Notes: generated from the letters alone by a model not told the origin. Counted from the stretch's first letter, positions 7,801-21,119 are shown. The stretch: 42,996 nucleotides of DNA from Bacillaceae bacterium SAS-127 (GCA_002261155.1 NKXN01000082.1:1-42996), one strand, 5' to 3'. Numbers and translations: made by a program.

Positions 7801-9213
7801 TTATTGTTGTACGCCTACTAATTGGCGTACATCTGTAAATTTACCAGTCACCGCAGCTGCAGCCGCCATTGTCGGACTCACAAGATGCGTTTTCGCTCCA
7901 TTTCCTTGGCGCCCTTCAAAGTTGCGGTTAGATGTCGATGCGCAACGCTTGCCTGACGGAACAATATCATCATTCATTGCTAAACACATACTACATCCGG
8001 ATTCGCGCCATTCAAAGCCAGCTTCAGTAAAAATTTTGTCCAAACCTTCTGACTCTGCCACTTGTTTCACCGCTTGCGAGCCTGGTACAACAATCGCTGT
8101 TACACCTTGTTGTACCTTACGTCCTTTCGCCACTTCTGCAGCTGCTCGTAAATCACTGATGCGCGAATTCGTACAAGAACCGATAAAAACATAGTCAACT
8201 GGAATATCTGCTAATTTCGTTCCTGCTGCTAGCCCCATGTAATCTAACGCTCTTGCGACGGACTCTTGATCCGCAGCACGTTCAAAATCATTTGGATTTG
8301 GAACTGCAGCACTAATGCCGCTACCCATAGAAGGGTTTGTTCCCCATGTCACTTGCGGTTCAATGTCTTCTCCATTGATCTCAAATGTTTTGTCATACAC
8401 AGCGCCTTCATCTGTCGCAAGCGCTAACCATGTCTGCGCTAATTGCTCAAATTCTTCTCCTTCAGGAACGTGACGACGACCTTTTAAGTATTCGACCGTT
8501 TTTTTATCTGGACTAATCAGCCCGGCACGTGCACCTGCTTCAATAGACATGTTACAAACGGTCATTCGCTCTTCCATTGACAAATCGCGAATCGCTTCAC
8601 CGGTATATTCCATAATATAGCCTGTCCCAGCATTGACTCCGTATTTGGCAATGACCGCTAAAATCAAATCTTTCGCTGTTACTCCGAAACCAAGCTTGCC
8701 GTTAATTTTAATTTGTAGCGTTTTCGGTCTTGCTTGCCACAGTGTTTGAGTCGCCAAAACGTGCTCGACTTCACTGGTGCCAATTCCAAACGCTAACGCC
8801 CCGAAAGCTCCATGTGTAGACGTGTGACTGTCTCCACAAACAATTGTTTTTCCTGGTTGCGTTAATCCAAGCTCTGGCCCAATGACATGCACAATTCCTT
8901 GATCTGGATGATCAATGTCTGAAAGCTCTACTTCAAACTCTTTACAGTTTTTCTCTAACGTTTCCATTTGCGTTTTGGAAACAGGATCTTTCACGATGTG
9001 ACGGTTAACAGTTGGTACGTTATGATCCATCGTGGCATACGTTAAATCGGGACGACGAACTTTACGATTGTTCATGCGCAACCCTTCAAATGCTTGTGGA
9101 GAAGTGACTTCATGAACTAAATGAAGATCGATATATAAAAGATCTGGTTTCCCCTCTTCTCTATGCACGATATGTTTTTCCCATATTTTTTCAATAATTG
9201 TTTTCGGTGTCAT
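7801..9213 (-). CDS. leuC: 3-isopropylmalate dehydratase large subunit
   Basis: Large, [4Fe-4S]-carrying subunit of isopropylmalate isomerase (aconitase family), 470 residues. Cluster cysteines are in GSCTNSR and in [29 protein letters not shown] marks the active site. Start at 9213 ([11 protein letters not shown]) has a G-rich ribosome site (GTGGGGGGGC) upstream; the longer frame to 9273 runs through a terminator-like hairpin and is rejected. It is followed closely by leuD. Confidence 0.95.
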   Translation of the reverse strand: MTPKTIIEKIWEKHIVHREEGKPDLLYIDLHLVHEVTSPQAFEGLRMNNRKVRRPDLTYATMDHNVPTVNRHIVKDPVSKTQMETLEKNCKEFEVELSDIDHPDQGIVHVIGPELGLTQPGKTIVCGDSHTSTHGAFGALAFGIGTSEVEHVLATQTLWQARPKTLQIKINGKLGFGVTAKDLILAVIAKYGVNAGTGYIMEYTGEAIRDLSMEERMTVCNMSIEAGARAGLISPDKKTVEYLKGRRHVPEGEEFEQLAQTWLALATDEGAVYDKTFEINGEDIEPQVTWGTNPSMGSGISAAVPNPNDFERAADQESVARALDYMGLAAGTKLADIPVDYVFIGSCTNSRISDLRAAAEVAKGRKVQQGVTAIVVPGSQAVKQVAESEGLDKIFTEAGFEWRESGCSMCLAMNDDIVPSGKRCASTSNRNFEGRQGNGAKTHLVSPTMAAAAAVTGKFTDVRQLVGVQQ

Positions 9214-9240
9214 AACTAGCCCCCCCACTGGCTTTTTTTT

Positions 9241-9271
9241 AAAAAAGAGGGATTCCTGCAACGAGGAATCC
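9241..9271 (-). terminator. Terminator-like hairpin between leuB and leuC
   Basis: Minus-strand GGATTCCT-CGTTGC-AGGAATCC is a perfect eight-pair stem followed by CTCTTTTTT, 12 bases after the leuB stop. It could terminate part of the transcripts, or serve as a processing or 3'-stabilising stem inside the operon. Confidence 0.65.
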
Positions 9272-9282
9272 ACCTATGTTTC

Positions 9283-10392
9283 TTACATATAAGCACCCAT
9301 AATTGACGAAATAGCTGATCCTTCTTCTACTCGTTGAACAATCAACTCAATCATTTGATCAGTGCCAACGACTGTTCCACCCTCAATTTGCAAATCACTC
9401 GTACGGTAACCGGCATTTAACACTTCTTGTACCGCTTGTTCGATCGATTCTGCTTCCTCACGAAGATTGAACGAATATTTCAACATCAATGCCGCTGATA
9501 AAATCATCGCCATCGGATTCGCTTTATTTTGTCCAGCAATATCAGGAGCTGATCCGTGCACCGGCTCATATAAACCGAAGCCATCGGCACGTAAGCTAGC
9601 GGATGGAAGCATGCCCAATGAACCGGTGATCATTGATGCTTCGTCGCTTAAAATATCGCCAAATAAGTTTTCTGTCACAACGACATCGAAATCTTTCGGA
9701 CGGCTTACAAGTTTCATCGCCGCAGCATCCACGTACATATGCTCAACTTCTACTTGTGGATAAAGTTTCGCTTTCTCATTAACAATTTCACGCCACATGC
9801 GGCTAGATTCTAGCACATTCGCTTTATCTACGGACGTCAGTTTCTTTTGACGTACAACCGCTAGTTCAAACGCTTGATCGACGATACGTTCAATTTCTTC
9901 TCTCGTATATTGAAGTGTATCGACAACGACGTCTTGATGTTCTCCTCGACGTTCACTTGGCTTTCCGAAATATAAGCCGCCTGTCAATTCACGAACAATC
10001 ATTAAGTTCACACCTTCTGCAATTTCAGGTTTAAGTGGCGAAGATTGCAGTAATGTTTGAAAAGCAAGGACTGGACGTAAATTAGCGAAAAGACCAAGTT
10101 CTTTACGAATGGCTAACAACCCGCGCTCCGGACGGATATGAGAAGGTAAATGATCCCACTTTGGCCCACCTACCGCTCCAAGTAGAACAGCGTCACTTCT
10201 TTTACAAAGATCAAGCGTTTCTGTCGGAAGAGGTGTGTTAGAAGCGTCAATCGCTGCTCCTCCAATTTCACCGTATTCAATCTCGAATTCATGACCGAAT
10301 CGTTGACCGATCGCTGCTAAAACAGAAGTGGCTCCTTTCACAATTTCTCGGCCAACTCCATCTCCAGGTAATACTGCAATTTTCTTTTTCAC
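9283..10392 (-). CDS. leuB: 3-isopropylmalate dehydrogenase
   Basis: NAD-dependent oxidative decarboxylation of 3-isopropylmalate in leucine synthesis; 369 residues. Family motifs include LLGAVGGPKWD near residue 72, the ELTGGLYFGKP loop, and the signature NLFGDILSDEASMITGSLG near 242. The start codon is GTG at 10392, with GGAGGGG 7 bases upstream. It lies 18 bases after leuA and is cotranscribed. Confidence 0.96.
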   Translation of the reverse strand: MKKKIAVLPGDGVGREIVKGATSVLAAIGQRFGHEFEIEYGEIGGAAIDASNTPLPTETLDLCKRSDAVLLGAVGGPKWDHLPSHIRPERGLLAIRKELGLFANLRPVLAFQTLLQSSPLKPEIAEGVNLMIVRELTGGLYFGKPSERRGEHQDVVVDTLQYTREEIERIVDQAFELAVVRQKKLTSVDKANVLESSRMWREIVNEKAKLYPQVEVEHMYVDAAAMKLVSRPKDFDVVVTENLFGDILSDEASMITGSLGMLPSASLRADGFGLYEPVHGSAPDIAGQNKANPMAMILSAALMLKYSFNLREEAESIEQAVQEVLNAGYRTSDLQIEGGTVVGTDQMIELIVQRVEEGSAISSIMGAYM

Positions 10393-10410
10393 GTTAACCC
10401 CTCCGTTACA

Positions 10411-12973
<2,563 letters not shown>

Positions 12974-13001
12974 TCATCATCCTCCGAAAATTTAGTTAAT
13001 T

Positions 13002-13523
13002 TTATTTTAAAATAGAGTATTGCTTCATTTCAGTGACTTGCTTTTGTGAGCCGCGTGTAAGTGCTGTTTGCCCAGTTCTTGACAAGTCTTTAATGCCATA
13101 TGGACGGAGCAGCTCAATCATCGATTCAATTTTCTCGAAATTGCCTACTACTTGAATCGTGACGCTATCTCTTGCGACGTCAATAATCGTTGCCCGGAAA
13201 GGCTCGATAATGACGTTAATTTCAGCGCGAGTTTGTGGTGTGGTCATCACTTTAATGAGAGCTAGCTCACGCGATACAATCGCTAAGTCGGTAATATCTG
13301 TTACTTTTAATATATCAATTTGCTTATTTAATTGCTTTAACACCTGTTCAATCGTTCGCTCATCTTCTACATGAACGATGACTGTCATCTTAGAGATCCC
13401 ATCTGTTTCAGTTGGACCGACTGTAATGCTTTCAATGTTAAATTGCCTTTTTGTAAATAAGCCAGTAATTCTGTTCAAAACACCACTTTGATTAAGAACA
13501 GTAACCGTTACAATGCGTTTCAT
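13002..13523 (-). CDS. ilvH: Acetolactate synthase regulatory small subunit
   Basis: Regulatory subunit of acetohydroxyacid synthase that confers valine feedback on IlvB. 173 residues, with an N-terminal ACT domain ([35 protein letters not shown]) and the usual C-terminal domain. The start ATG overlaps the ilvB stop as ATGA, so translation is coupled and subunit ratio is fixed. Confidence 0.96.
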   Translation of the reverse strand: MKRIVTVTVLNQSGVLNRITGLFTKRQFNIESITVGPTETDGISKMTVIVHVEDERTIEQVLKQLNKQIDILKVTDITDLAIVSRELALIKVMTTPQTRAEINVIIEPFRATIIDVARDSVTIQVVGNFEKIESMIELLRPYGIKDLSRTGQTALTRGSQKQVTEMKQYSILK

Positions 13524-15235
13524 GGTCTCACCCCAATCATTTCATGAAGTCCTTTTCCTGGCGCAATCATTGGATAAACTTTTTCTTTCGACTTAATACG
13601 GAAATCAATGAGTACCGATTGACGATCATTTAATGTTTCTTGTAACACTTTCTCTGCCTCTTCTTCCGTCGAAACAGAATAACCACGGATGCCATACGAT
13701 TCTGCTAACTTTACAAAATCAGGCTGACACGGAAGAAGTGATTGCGAATACCTTTCTTCATAGAACGTTTCCTGCCACTGTCGAACCATTCCTAATGCTT
13801 GGTTGTTAAAAATCATAATCTTAACAGGTAAGTTCAACTCAGCAATCAAACCTAGCTCCTGCAATGTCATTTGGAAACCAGCATCTCCAGCAATGGCTAC
13901 TACTGTATCATCTGGATAGGCAATCTGAGCACCAATCGCTGCTGGGAAACCAAATCCCATCGTGCCAAGCCCTCCAGATGTGATCCAGCGATTCGGTTTA
14001 TTAAAGCCATAATATTGCGCCGTCCACATTTGATGCTGTCCAACATCCGTCGTAACAATGGCATCCCCATTTGTGATCTTATGGATCATTTCAGTTAAAC
14101 GTTGAGGAGAAATACCCTCTTCATTGTCCGAATGCCATAATGGATATTCCTGTTTATTCTTCTGTAGCTTACTGATCCACTCTTTCGCATCAGGAGCGAT
14201 TAATTCTAATGAAAGCAGCTTTTTCAACGCTTCTTTCGTATCGGCAACAATCGGAATCTTCGTTTCCACATTTTTTCCGATCTCTGCTGGATCAATATCA
14301 ATATGAGCGACTGTTGCATACTTCGCAAAATGCTGTAAATTCCCTGTTAAACGATCGTCAAATCTAGCACCAATGTTAATTAACAAGTCACTTTCATACA
14401 TCGCCATATTGGCTGTGTACGTTCCATGCATGCCTCCCATACCAAGAAATAATCGATGATCGGATGGGAAAGAACCTAAACCTAGCAATGTATTGGCAAC
14501 AGGAATATTCATTTCTTCTGCAAACGTTAATAATTCTTCCGTTGCTCCTCCGTGTAACACTCCAGCACCTGCTAAAATAACAGGCTTTTTCGCTTCAGCT
14601 AATGCATCAACTAATTTCTTCACTTGTAAAACGTTTGGCGTCAAGTTCGGCTGATAACCTGGTAAATTGATTTCTGTCGCAAATTCTGGCTCGATCATCG
14701 TCGTGGCGATATCTTTAGGAATATCAATTAATACGGGACCTGGTCTTCCTGTTGTCGCGATATGAAAGGCTTCACGAATAATTCGCGGCAATTCTTTTAA
14801 ATCTCTCACTTGGTAATTATGCTTTGTAATTGGCATCGTAATTCCGATCACATCAGCTTCTTGGAAAGCATCAGACCCGATCACAGTCGTTGCTACTTGA
14901 CCAGTGAAAATGACTAATGGCAGAGAATCCATTAACGCATCGGTAATCCCTGTCACAAGATTCGTTGCCCCTGGACCTGATGTCGCAATGACAACGCCTG
15001 GCTTACCTGAAACTCTCGCATAGCCTTCTGCTGCATGAATGGCTGCCTGCTCATGTCGAGCTAAAATGTGACGAATAGGATTTTTGTATAGAGCATCATA
15101 AAGCGGAAGAACAGCTCCTCCCGGATAACCAAATACGACCTCTACGTTTTCTTTTTTCAGCGTTTCTATAAACAGCTCTGCCCCATTCATCGTCTCTTTT
15201 ACTAGCTTCGTCTCCGCCTTTACTTTTGGACTCAT
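13520..15235 (-). CDS. ilvB: Acetolactate synthase catalytic large subunit
   Basis: Thiamine-diphosphate-dependent acetohydroxyacid synthase, catalysing the first common step of branched-chain amino acid synthesis. 571 residues. N-terminal [15 protein letters not shown] and [14 protein letters not shown] carry the catalytic glutamate region; the thiamine motif [12 protein letters not shown]...[10 protein letters not shown] is near the C-terminus. ATG at 15235 follows GGAGGGG by 6 bases; an upstream in-frame TTG lies inside that ribosome site and is rejected. It is the first gene behind the T-box leader. Confidence 0.96.
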   Translation of the reverse strand: MSPKVKAETKLVKETMNGAELFIETLKKENVEVVFGYPGGAVLPLYDALYKNPIRHILARHEQAAIHAAEGYARVSGKPGVVIATSGPGATNLVTGITDALMDSLPLVIFTGQVATTVIGSDAFQEADVIGITMPITKHNYQVRDLKELPRIIREAFHIATTGRPGPVLIDIPKDIATTMIEPEFATEINLPGYQPNLTPNVLQVKKLVDALAEAKKPVILAGAGVLHGGATEELLTFAEEMNIPVANTLLGLGSFPSDHRLFLGMGGMHGTYTANMAMYESDLLINIGARFDDRLTGNLQHFAKYATVAHIDIDPAEIGKNVETKIPIVADTKEALKKLLSLELIAPDAKEWISKLQKNKQEYPLWHSDNEEGISPQRLTEMIHKITNGDAIVTTDVGQHQMWTAQYYGFNKPNRWITSGGLGTMGFGFPAAIGAQIAYPDDTVVAIAGDAGFQMTLQELGLIAELNLPVKIMIFNNQALGMVRQWQETFYEERYSQSLLPCQPDFVKLAESYGIRGYSVSTEEEAEKVLQETLNDRQSVLIDFRIKSKEKVYPMIAPGKGLHEMIGVRP

Positions 15236-15314
15236 TTTATTCCCCTCCAAATAGTTGTTTTATTCCCTAATTTGTAAGAGTGACTAGCTTTTTCAAAGAA
15301 AAGAAAACAACAAG

Positions 15315-15376
15315 AAAAGCCCTCCTCACCCTTACGCCTACTAATCCGATAAGCGCAGGGGTGAAAAGAGCTTTTC
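15315..15376 (-). terminator. T-box attenuator terminator
   Basis: AAAAGCTCTTTTCACCCCTGCGC pairs with GCGTAAGGGTGAGGAGGGCTTTT through one wobble-rich long stem, and T-rich sequence follows. It is the off-state of the leader. Confidence 0.85.
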
Positions 15377-15580
15377 TTTCCACGGTACCACCCTGGTTTA
15401 TGGTACTTTTACAAATACCACCTCATGGACAATGATTCATTGTCCTTTTTGATAACGAGTAGTAGCTACTCGACCGATCCTACTAGCGAACGTTCAGATC
15501 AGCACTCAGAGGGGATGTCGTTGTAAGAGGTATTACCGGGTCTCAGCTCTAACCGGCTCTCTGTGAAATACGGATTCTAA
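15315..15580 (-). promoter_or_regulatory. T-box leader controlling ilvB-leuD
   Basis: On the minus strand the stem I region AGAGAGCCGG...CCGG lies at about 15540-15578. A candidate specifier ATC (Ile) is at 15516-15514 in the context GAC-ATC-CCCTCTGAG. The T-box AGGGTGGTACCGTG is perfect at 15394-15381, and a terminator follows. T-box RNAs bind uncharged tRNA through the specifier and the T-box and then antiterminate. The specifier choice rests on context; Leu CTC three bases further on is a weaker alternative. Confidence 0.93.
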
Positions 15581-15609
15581 CAACTTTTTCCTCGTCAACA
15601 TTTTCATTA

Positions 15610-17274
15610 TTATATTTTCATAATTCCACCCGTGCTAGCGGAAGTCACTAATTTAGAATATCTAGCTAAATAGCCTTTTTTAATCTTTGGCTCCGGTTGA
15701 ACGAAATTCTTCTTTCTTTCAGCCAGTTCCTCTTCCGTAATCACGACATTTAACGTTCGATTCGGAAGGTCGATAATGATTTGATCCCCATTTTCAATGA
15801 AAGCAATTGGACCGCCTTCAGCTGCCTCAGGAGAGACGTGACCGATGGAAATTCCTCTTGATGCTCCAGAAAATCTTCCGTCTGTCATTAGAGCAACTTT
15901 CTTCTCTAATCCACGACCAGCGATAGCAGCTGTTGGAGCGAGCATTTCCGGCATCCCTGGACCACCTTTTGGTCCTTCATAGCGAATGACAACGACATGC
16001 CCTTCTTTCACAGTGCCATTATTGATTCCTTCAAGCGCCTCATCTTGAGATTCAAATACGATTGCTTCACCCACTAATGTTTTAATCGAAGGATCAACAG
16101 CTCCCACTTTAATCACTCCACCGTCAGGAGCCAAATTTCCGTATAGGATGGACAGTCCACCCACAGGACTATAAGGATTGTCACTTCGTCGGATAACAGC
16201 ATCATTCGTAATCTCAGCATCTTGCACATTTTCATACACTGATTTTCCAGTGATGGTGATGCGCTCCTTATTTATGGCACCAATCTTACATAATTCATTT
16301 ATAATCGCACTAATTCCGCCTGCTTCATGAACGTCCTGCATCGTATAATCAGATGCTGGGCTTATTTTGGATAAGTACGGAACTCTTTTGGCAATTTCAT
16401 TAATTCGATTGAGGTCATATTCAATTTCCGCTTCATTCGCAATAGCTAACGTATGAAGAACCGTATTTGTCGATCCTCCCATTGCCATGTCAAGAGCGAA
16501 CGCATCATCGATAGCCTCTTTCGTAACAATATCTCTTGGCTTCACATCATTTTTGACCATGTCCATCAAATGCTTAACTGCTTGCTTAATGAGCTTATGT
16601 CGTTCATCCGATGTGGCTACGATCGTCGCATTTCCTGGTGGTGTTACACCTAACATTTCCATTAAAGAGTTCATGGAATTGGCCGTAAACATCCCCGAAC
16701 AGGACCCGCATGTCGGACAAGCACTAGACTCGATTTCTAACAACTCTTCGGCTGACATTTTCCCAGATAAGTGGGCGCCTACTCCTTCAAAAACAGAAAC
16801 GAGAGAGAGTGGCTTTCCAGCCTGTGTTTTCCCACCTTCCATCGGTCCACCTGAGACGAACACGGAAGGGACATTTGTTCTAACAGCGGACATTAACATC
16901 CCCGGTGTGATCTTATCACAGTTTGGAATATAGAATACTCCATCAAACCAATGAGCGTTGATCACTGTTTCTGCCGCATCGGCAATTAATTCTCTACTCG
17001 GAAGCGAATATCTCATGCCAATGTGACCCATTGCAATACCGTCATCTACTCCAATCGTATTGAATTCAAACGGTACGCCTCCCGCTTCACGAATGGCTTC
17101 TTTCACTACTTCAGCAAATTTGTTTAAATGAACGTGTCCAGGAATAATATCGATGTATGAGTTACACACCCCAATGAATGGTTTGTGCAAATCTTCTGTT
17201 TTCACTCCCGCTGCATAAAGTAAGCTGCGGTGTGGTGCACGATCAATTCCTTTCTTTATCATGTCACTGCGCAT
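15610..17274 (-). CDS. ilvD: Dihydroxy-acid dehydratase
   Basis: Iron-sulfur dehydratase forming the 2-oxo acid precursors of valine and isoleucine; 554 residues. Cysteine motifs [12 protein letters not shown] and [19 protein letters not shown] mark the cluster site, and [23 protein letters not shown] is the C-terminal signature. Start at 17274 (MRSDMIKKG) has GGAGGAG 6 bases upstream; longer frames lack a ribosome site. It lies upstream of the T-box leader and outside its control, with its own promoter at 17397-17425. Confidence 0.96.
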   Translation of the reverse strand: MRSDMIKKGIDRAPHRSLLYAAGVKTEDLHKPFIGVCNSYIDIIPGHVHLNKFAEVVKEAIREAGGVPFEFNTIGVDDGIAMGHIGMRYSLPSRELIADAAETVINAHWFDGVFYIPNCDKITPGMLMSAVRTNVPSVFVSGGPMEGGKTQAGKPLSLVSVFEGVGAHLSGKMSAEELLEIESSACPTCGSCSGMFTANSMNSLMEMLGVTPPGNATIVATSDERHKLIKQAVKHLMDMVKNDVKPRDIVTKEAIDDAFALDMAMGGSTNTVLHTLAIANEAEIEYDLNRINEIAKRVPYLSKISPASDYTMQDVHEAGGISAIINELCKIGAINKERITITGKSVYENVQDAEITNDAVIRRSDNPYSPVGGLSILYGNLAPDGGVIKVGAVDPSIKTLVGEAIVFESQDEALEGINNGTVKEGHVVVIRYEGPKGGPGMPEMLAPTAAIAGRGLEKKVALMTDGRFSGASRGISIGHVSPEAAEGGPIAFIENGDQIIIDLPNRTLNVVITEEELAERKKNFVQPEPKIKKGYLARYSKLVTSASTGGIMKI

Positions 17275-17363
17275 CGTATCTCCTCCAGGTGTCATAAAGC
17301 TACATGTACATTGCAACAAGTTGAAAAATCATTTCACTTATTTTGAATAGCACCATTTATCTA

Positions 17364-17378
17364 GCTAATCTGAAAATT
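17364..17378 (-). promoter_or_regulatory. CodY-like box downstream of the ilvD promoter
   Basis: Minus-strand AATTTTCAGATTAGC matches 11 of 15 positions of the CodY consensus AATTTTCWGAAAATT. It lies about 20 bases past the -10 element, where a bound repressor could block elongation or initiation. Confidence 0.45.
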
Positions 17379-17396
17379 AAGTTTATGTTGAGGTCA

Positions 17397-17425
17397 ATCA
17401 TATCTTGCTTTTCTCTATTGGTCAA
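17397..17425 (-). promoter_or_regulatory. Sigma-A promoter of ilvD
   Basis: Minus-strand TTGACC (17425-17420) and TATGAT (17402-17397) are separated by exactly 17 bases. Confidence 0.8.
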
Positions 17426-17437
17426 CACCTTTTATTA

Positions 17438-17452
17438 AATTTTTAGACTATT
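17438..17452 (+). promoter_or_regulatory. Second CodY-like box upstream of the ilvD promoter
   Basis: AATTTTTAGACTATT matches 12 of 15 positions of the CodY consensus and lies just upstream of the -35 element. The rest of the gene-free 17275-17583 stretch holds the ilvD leader and the next terminator. Confidence 0.45.
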
Positions 17453-17556
17453 ATAATTATTGGGTGCTTATGCATAAAAAATGGAATCGCTTACAAGCTT
17501 GAAGGCATAAGGTTTTGATTTTTTTCGGCATGAAGTTTTTTTATTTATTCAGCTAA

Positions 17557-17586
17557 TAAAAAAAGCGCCAAATAATCGGCGCTTTA
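17557..17586 (-). terminator. Terminator of the penicillin-binding protein gene
   Basis: Minus-strand AAAGCGCC and GGCGCTTT arms enclose an eight-base loop and are followed by seven T; it overlaps the stop codon. Confidence 0.8.
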
Positions 17587-19551
17587 AAAAAGTTCATTCC
17601 ATTTTTCAATTAATTGGTCAATCAAACCTTTCTTTTCTTCTTTCTTTGGCGTTTCTTCAATTTCGTTGACATCGAATGATGCTTGTTCGATATGCGGTGA
17701 AATTTCAGTCATCATTTCTTTAAACAACGGAACCACTCCCTCTGAGCTATTAGCGGTTAAATAATGCTCCGTACTCACCGCCTCGACACCTACCCAAACG
17801 GTCCCTACGATGCTCGGTGTGTAACCGACGAACCACTGATCTTTCGTTCCATTGATCCCTTCAATCGGCACTTGAGTAGAGCCTGTTTTACCTGCAAGAT
17901 CCATTCCAGGGATACGTGCTTTCTGGCCAGACCCTCGCTCTACTACATTTAAAAGCATGGCTGTCATTTCATCAGTGACTTCCTTCGACGTCACTTCTAC
18001 TTCTTTCGGACCCCATTTTGGAGTAACTTGTCCATCTGGTCCGATGATTTTACGAATGAAGAACGTTTCTTTACGCACTCCATCGTTTGGAAACGTTGTG
18101 TAAGCTTCTGCAAGGTGTAACGGAGAGATTCCTTTCGTCATCCCACCTAGCGCAATGCTTAAATTTTTATCTTCCTTCTCAAACGGAATCCCGAAACGCT
18201 CGAGCGCGTTTAATCCTTTCGACAAGCCCATTTGATCTAATAGCCAAACAGTCGGTACATTTAATGATTTTTCAACCGCGCGATACATTGGCACTTCTCC
18301 GCGATATTGGTTATCATAATTTGTCGGCTCATAGTCGCCAAACTTCATCAGCTCGTCTTTTAACATTGAATCACGGTCATAGCCTTCTTCTATAGCCGGA
18401 GTAAACACCGCTAATGGCTTGATCGTAGAACCTGGAGAAGTTCTCATTTGCGTCGCATAGTTAAAACCTCTAAACACATGCTCTCCACGTCTACCAATAA
18501 TAGCGACAACTCCTCCACTGTTCGGATCGACAAATACAGCTGCACTTTGTGATGGATCACCACTCACATCTTTAGGGAACAACCAGTCTTTTTTATATAC
18601 ATTTTCGAGACCTGCTTGCACATTTTGATCCATCGCAGTATAAATTTTGTAACCTTTTGTTAAAAGTTCATCTTGAGTAAGTCCAAAGCGCTTAATTGCT
18701 TCGTTAATGACGGCATCTGCATAATGTGGATATTTCCCTTTTAAAGGGTCCCCACTTTTATCTTCTAAAGAGATTTCTTCATACTTTGCTTCCTGAGCTT
18801 CTTCACTTGTGATAAAGCCATACTTCACCATTTGATCGAGAACGACATTTCTTCTTGCGATTGATTTGTCCATGTTCTTGTATGGATCTAATACGGAAGG
18901 AGCTTTTATCACGCCTGCAAGTAAAGCTGATTCACTTAACGTCAACTCACTTACATCTTTTCCAAAGTACTTTTTCGATGCATTTTGAACGCCCCATGAC
19001 CCGCTTCCGAAATAAATCGTATTCAAGTACATCTCCAAAATCTCTTTTTTTGTATATACTTTTTCAATTTCTATTGCTAAAAATAGTTCTTCAATTTTAC
19101 GTTTATACGTTCTCTCGGGCGACAGCAGAGCATTTTTCGTTAGCTGCTGTGTAATGGTACTGCCCCCTTGAAGCGTCCCTGTAGATAATAAATTTTTAAA
19201 GAAAGCCCGTCCCATTCCCCTTAAATCAAACCCGTTATGCTCATAAAAACGATGATCTTCAATTGAAATGACGGCTTCTTGCAAATGCTCAGGCATTTTT
19301 TTAATCGGCACACTATCCGAGCGATTAGCGGATAGCTTACTTGCTTTCTCTCCATCGACATCATATAAAATTGTAGACTGAGATAACCCACGTTTTAATG
19401 ATTCAACATCAGCCGACTTCATAAAATATACAACAAACCCTAAAAATAACAAGACAAAAACCGCTACTAATAAAATCGTGATTTGCGTTAAATGAAACTT
19501 CTTCCATTTATCGCCTATAAATTGAATACCTTTCTTCATTACCTTATTCAT
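17584..19551 (-). CDS. Bifunctional class A penicillin-binding protein (PbpF/PbpG-like)
   Basis: Peptidoglycan glycosyltransferase/transpeptidase of 655 residues. A membrane anchor lies at about 21-43. The GT51 domain has the catalytic ISIEDHRFYEHNG (Glu98) and GGSTITQQLTKN near 129-140. The transpeptidase has STIK (Ser375), SLN (429-431) and KTGS (near 555). The short C-terminal tail is lysine and glutamate rich, with no extra domains. Size and layout are closest to PBP2c or PBP2d of B. subtilis (PbpF, PbpG), which act in spores; the exact paralogue is uncertain. ATG at 19551 lies behind an AGGAGG-like site. It is a single-gene unit, divergent from the photolyase gene. Confidence 0.88.
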   Translation of the reverse strand: MNKVMKKGIQFIGDKWKKFHLTQITILLVAVFVLLFLGFVVYFMKSADVESLKRGLSQSTILYDVDGEKASKLSANRSDSVPIKKMPEHLQEAVISIEDHRFYEHNGFDLRGMGRAFFKNLLSTGTLQGGSTITQQLTKNALLSPERTYKRKIEELFLAIEIEKVYTKKEILEMYLNTIYFGSGSWGVQNASKKYFGKDVSELTLSESALLAGVIKAPSVLDPYKNMDKSIARRNVVLDQMVKYGFITSEEAQEAKYEEISLEDKSGDPLKGKYPHYADAVINEAIKRFGLTQDELLTKGYKIYTAMDQNVQAGLENVYKKDWLFPKDVSGDPSQSAAVFVDPNSGGVVAIIGRRGEHVFRGFNYATQMRTSPGSTIKPLAVFTPAIEEGYDRDSMLKDELMKFGDYEPTNYDNQYRGEVPMYRAVEKSLNVPTVWLLDQMGLSKGLNALERFGIPFEKEDKNLSIALGGMTKGISPLHLAEAYTTFPNDGVRKETFFIRKIIGPDGQVTPKWGPKEVEVTSKEVTDEMTAMLLNVVERGSGQKARIPGMDLAGKTGSTQVPIEGINGTKDQWFVGYTPSIVGTVWVGVEAVSTEHYLTANSSEGVVPLFKEMMTEISPHIEQASFDVNEIEETPKKEEKKGLIDQLIEKWNELF

Positions 19552-19712
19552 TCCCGTATTCCTTTCCTCCTGGAAAAGCTTAATTCCTTGTTTTGCATAA
19601 GCTTATTGTAAAGATAATCATCAAGATTGCAACGAAAATGCATACCTAAACTTGAACTAGTATAGCATTGTTCATAAAGTAATAATAACGTTACGATGAA
19701 AGGGTGTTCCTT

Positions 19713-21119
19713 GTGGCAACAACTATTGTGCTTCTTAGACGACGAGACTTACGATTGCATGATAACCCAGCGCTATACTATGCAGCAAAAAAAGGAGAGG
19801 TATTGCCTGTCTTTGTACTAGATGACACAACGACGGATCAACAAAGCAGCGCTCAAAATTGGTGGCTCTATCGTTCCTTAGAGCAATTTACGACTAACTT
19901 TAAAGCTATCGGTGGCGAACTCATCATTCGACGCGGAGACACACGAACCATTATTTTAGAGTTAATCAAACAAACATCTGCTCAAGCTGTGTTTTGGAAT
20001 AGATGCTATGAACCAACTGTGTACATAAAAGATCAACAGCTCGCCAAGCAGTTAGATCAAATGGGAATGGTGATGCAAACATTTGAAAGCCAACTGTTGC
20101 TCTCTCCTTGGAAAACAAAAAAAGCGGATGGTATGCCTTATAAAGTATTTACATCCTTTTATAAAAATTTACAAAAACAAGAGATCCATCGGCCTTTGCC
20201 AGCTTTATCATCTATTTCAATGGCAAGAGTCGACGTTCTAAGTTTGCCGATGGCCGAACTAGATCTGTTACCCACGAGTAACTGGACGAAGAAGTTGGAG
20301 CGTCATTGGGATGTTCGTGAACAAGCCGCCTTGGACAAGTTACAACAGTTTACGGAGCGCTCGTTAATTCATTATAAAGACGAGCGAGACTATCCGGCAG
20401 TTGCTAGGCATTCCGCTCTTTCTCCGTATTTAGCCACTGGATTATTATCAGCGCGGACGGTCTATTACCATGTGCTAGAGTGTGACATATATGGCGAAGC
20501 ATTCCTTCGACAGCTTGCTTGGCGAGAATTTTCATGGCATGTGCTGTTTCATTTCCCTGAGTCTCTCCATCAGCCTTTAAATGAAAAATTTAGCTCTTTT
20601 CGCTGGGACAATGACAAAACGTTGCTTGATTTGTGGAAAAAGGGAAAAACGGGTTATCCGCTCGTAGATGCTGGCATGAGAGAATTGTGGGAAACCGGCT
20701 TTATGCATAACCGAGTTCGCATGCTTGCCGCTAGTTTTTTAACGAAGCATTTGCTCATTCATTGGGAAAAAGGAGCCGATTGGTTTTTCGATACACTCGT
20801 CGATGCCGATTTAGCGAATAATACGATGGGCTGGCAATGGGCAGCTGGCACCGGTGCGGATGCGGCTCCATATTTCCGCGTTTTCAATCCTGTACTCCAA
20901 GGAAAGAAATTTGATGAAGAAGGCGAATATGTAAAACGCTGGGTTCCAGAACTGAAGTTGCTTCCGGCTAAATATATTCATGAGCCTCATAAAGCACCAG
21001 AAAATGTGTTACGAGCGGCTCATATTACGATCGGTAAAGATTATCCTGCTCCGATTGTTGATCATAAAGCCGCACGCACTCGAGCACTAGGGCGCTATGA
21101 TGAAGTAAAGAAAAAGTGA
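19713..21119 (+). CDS. phr: Deoxyribodipyrimidine photolyase, class I
   Basis: Light-driven repair of cyclobutane pyrimidine dimers; 468 residues. N-terminal antenna domain (RRDLRLHDNPAL) and C-terminal FAD domain, with the signatures TGYPLVDAGMRELWETGFMHNR and DADLANNTMGWQWAAGTGADAAPYFRVFNP. GTG at 19713 is preferred over GTG at 19704 because AAAGGG lies 8 bases before it. A weak promoter TTGAAC-17-TAAAGT lies upstream. The gene is monocistronic and faces tatA, whose terminator lies between them. Photolyase rather than cryptochrome is inferred from the full class I signatures. Confidence 0.93.
   Translation: MATTIVLLRRRDLRLHDNPALYYAAKKGEVLPVFVLDDTTTDQQSSAQNWWLYRSLEQFTTNFKAIGGELIIRRGDTRTIILELIKQTSAQAVFWNRCYEPTVYIKDQQLAKQLDQMGMVMQTFESQLLLSPWKTKKADGMPYKVFTSFYKNLQKQEIHRPLPALSSISMARVDVLSLPMAELDLLPTSNWTKKLERHWDVREQAALDKLQQFTERSLIHYKDERDYPAVARHSALSPYLATGLLSARTVYYHVLECDIYGEAFLRQLAWREFSWHVLFHFPESLHQPLNEKFSSFRWDNDKTLLDLWKKGKTGYPLVDAGMRELWETGFMHNRVRMLAASFLTKHLLIHWEKGADWFFDTLVDADLANNTMGWQWAAGTGADAAPYFRVFNPVLQGKKFDEEGEYVKRWVPELKLLPAKYIHEPHKAPENVLRAAHITIGKDYPAPIVDHKAARTRALGRYDEVKKK

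Noticed and set aside
15540-15605. Dedicated promoter for the T-box leader (TTGACG at about 15594-15599)
   Set aside because: No -10 element at 16-18 bases; TAGAAT is only 13 bases away, so the promoter is left unassigned.
16487-16933. 148-codon frame opposite ilvD
   Set aside because: Antisense shadow of a strongly conserved enzyme gene.
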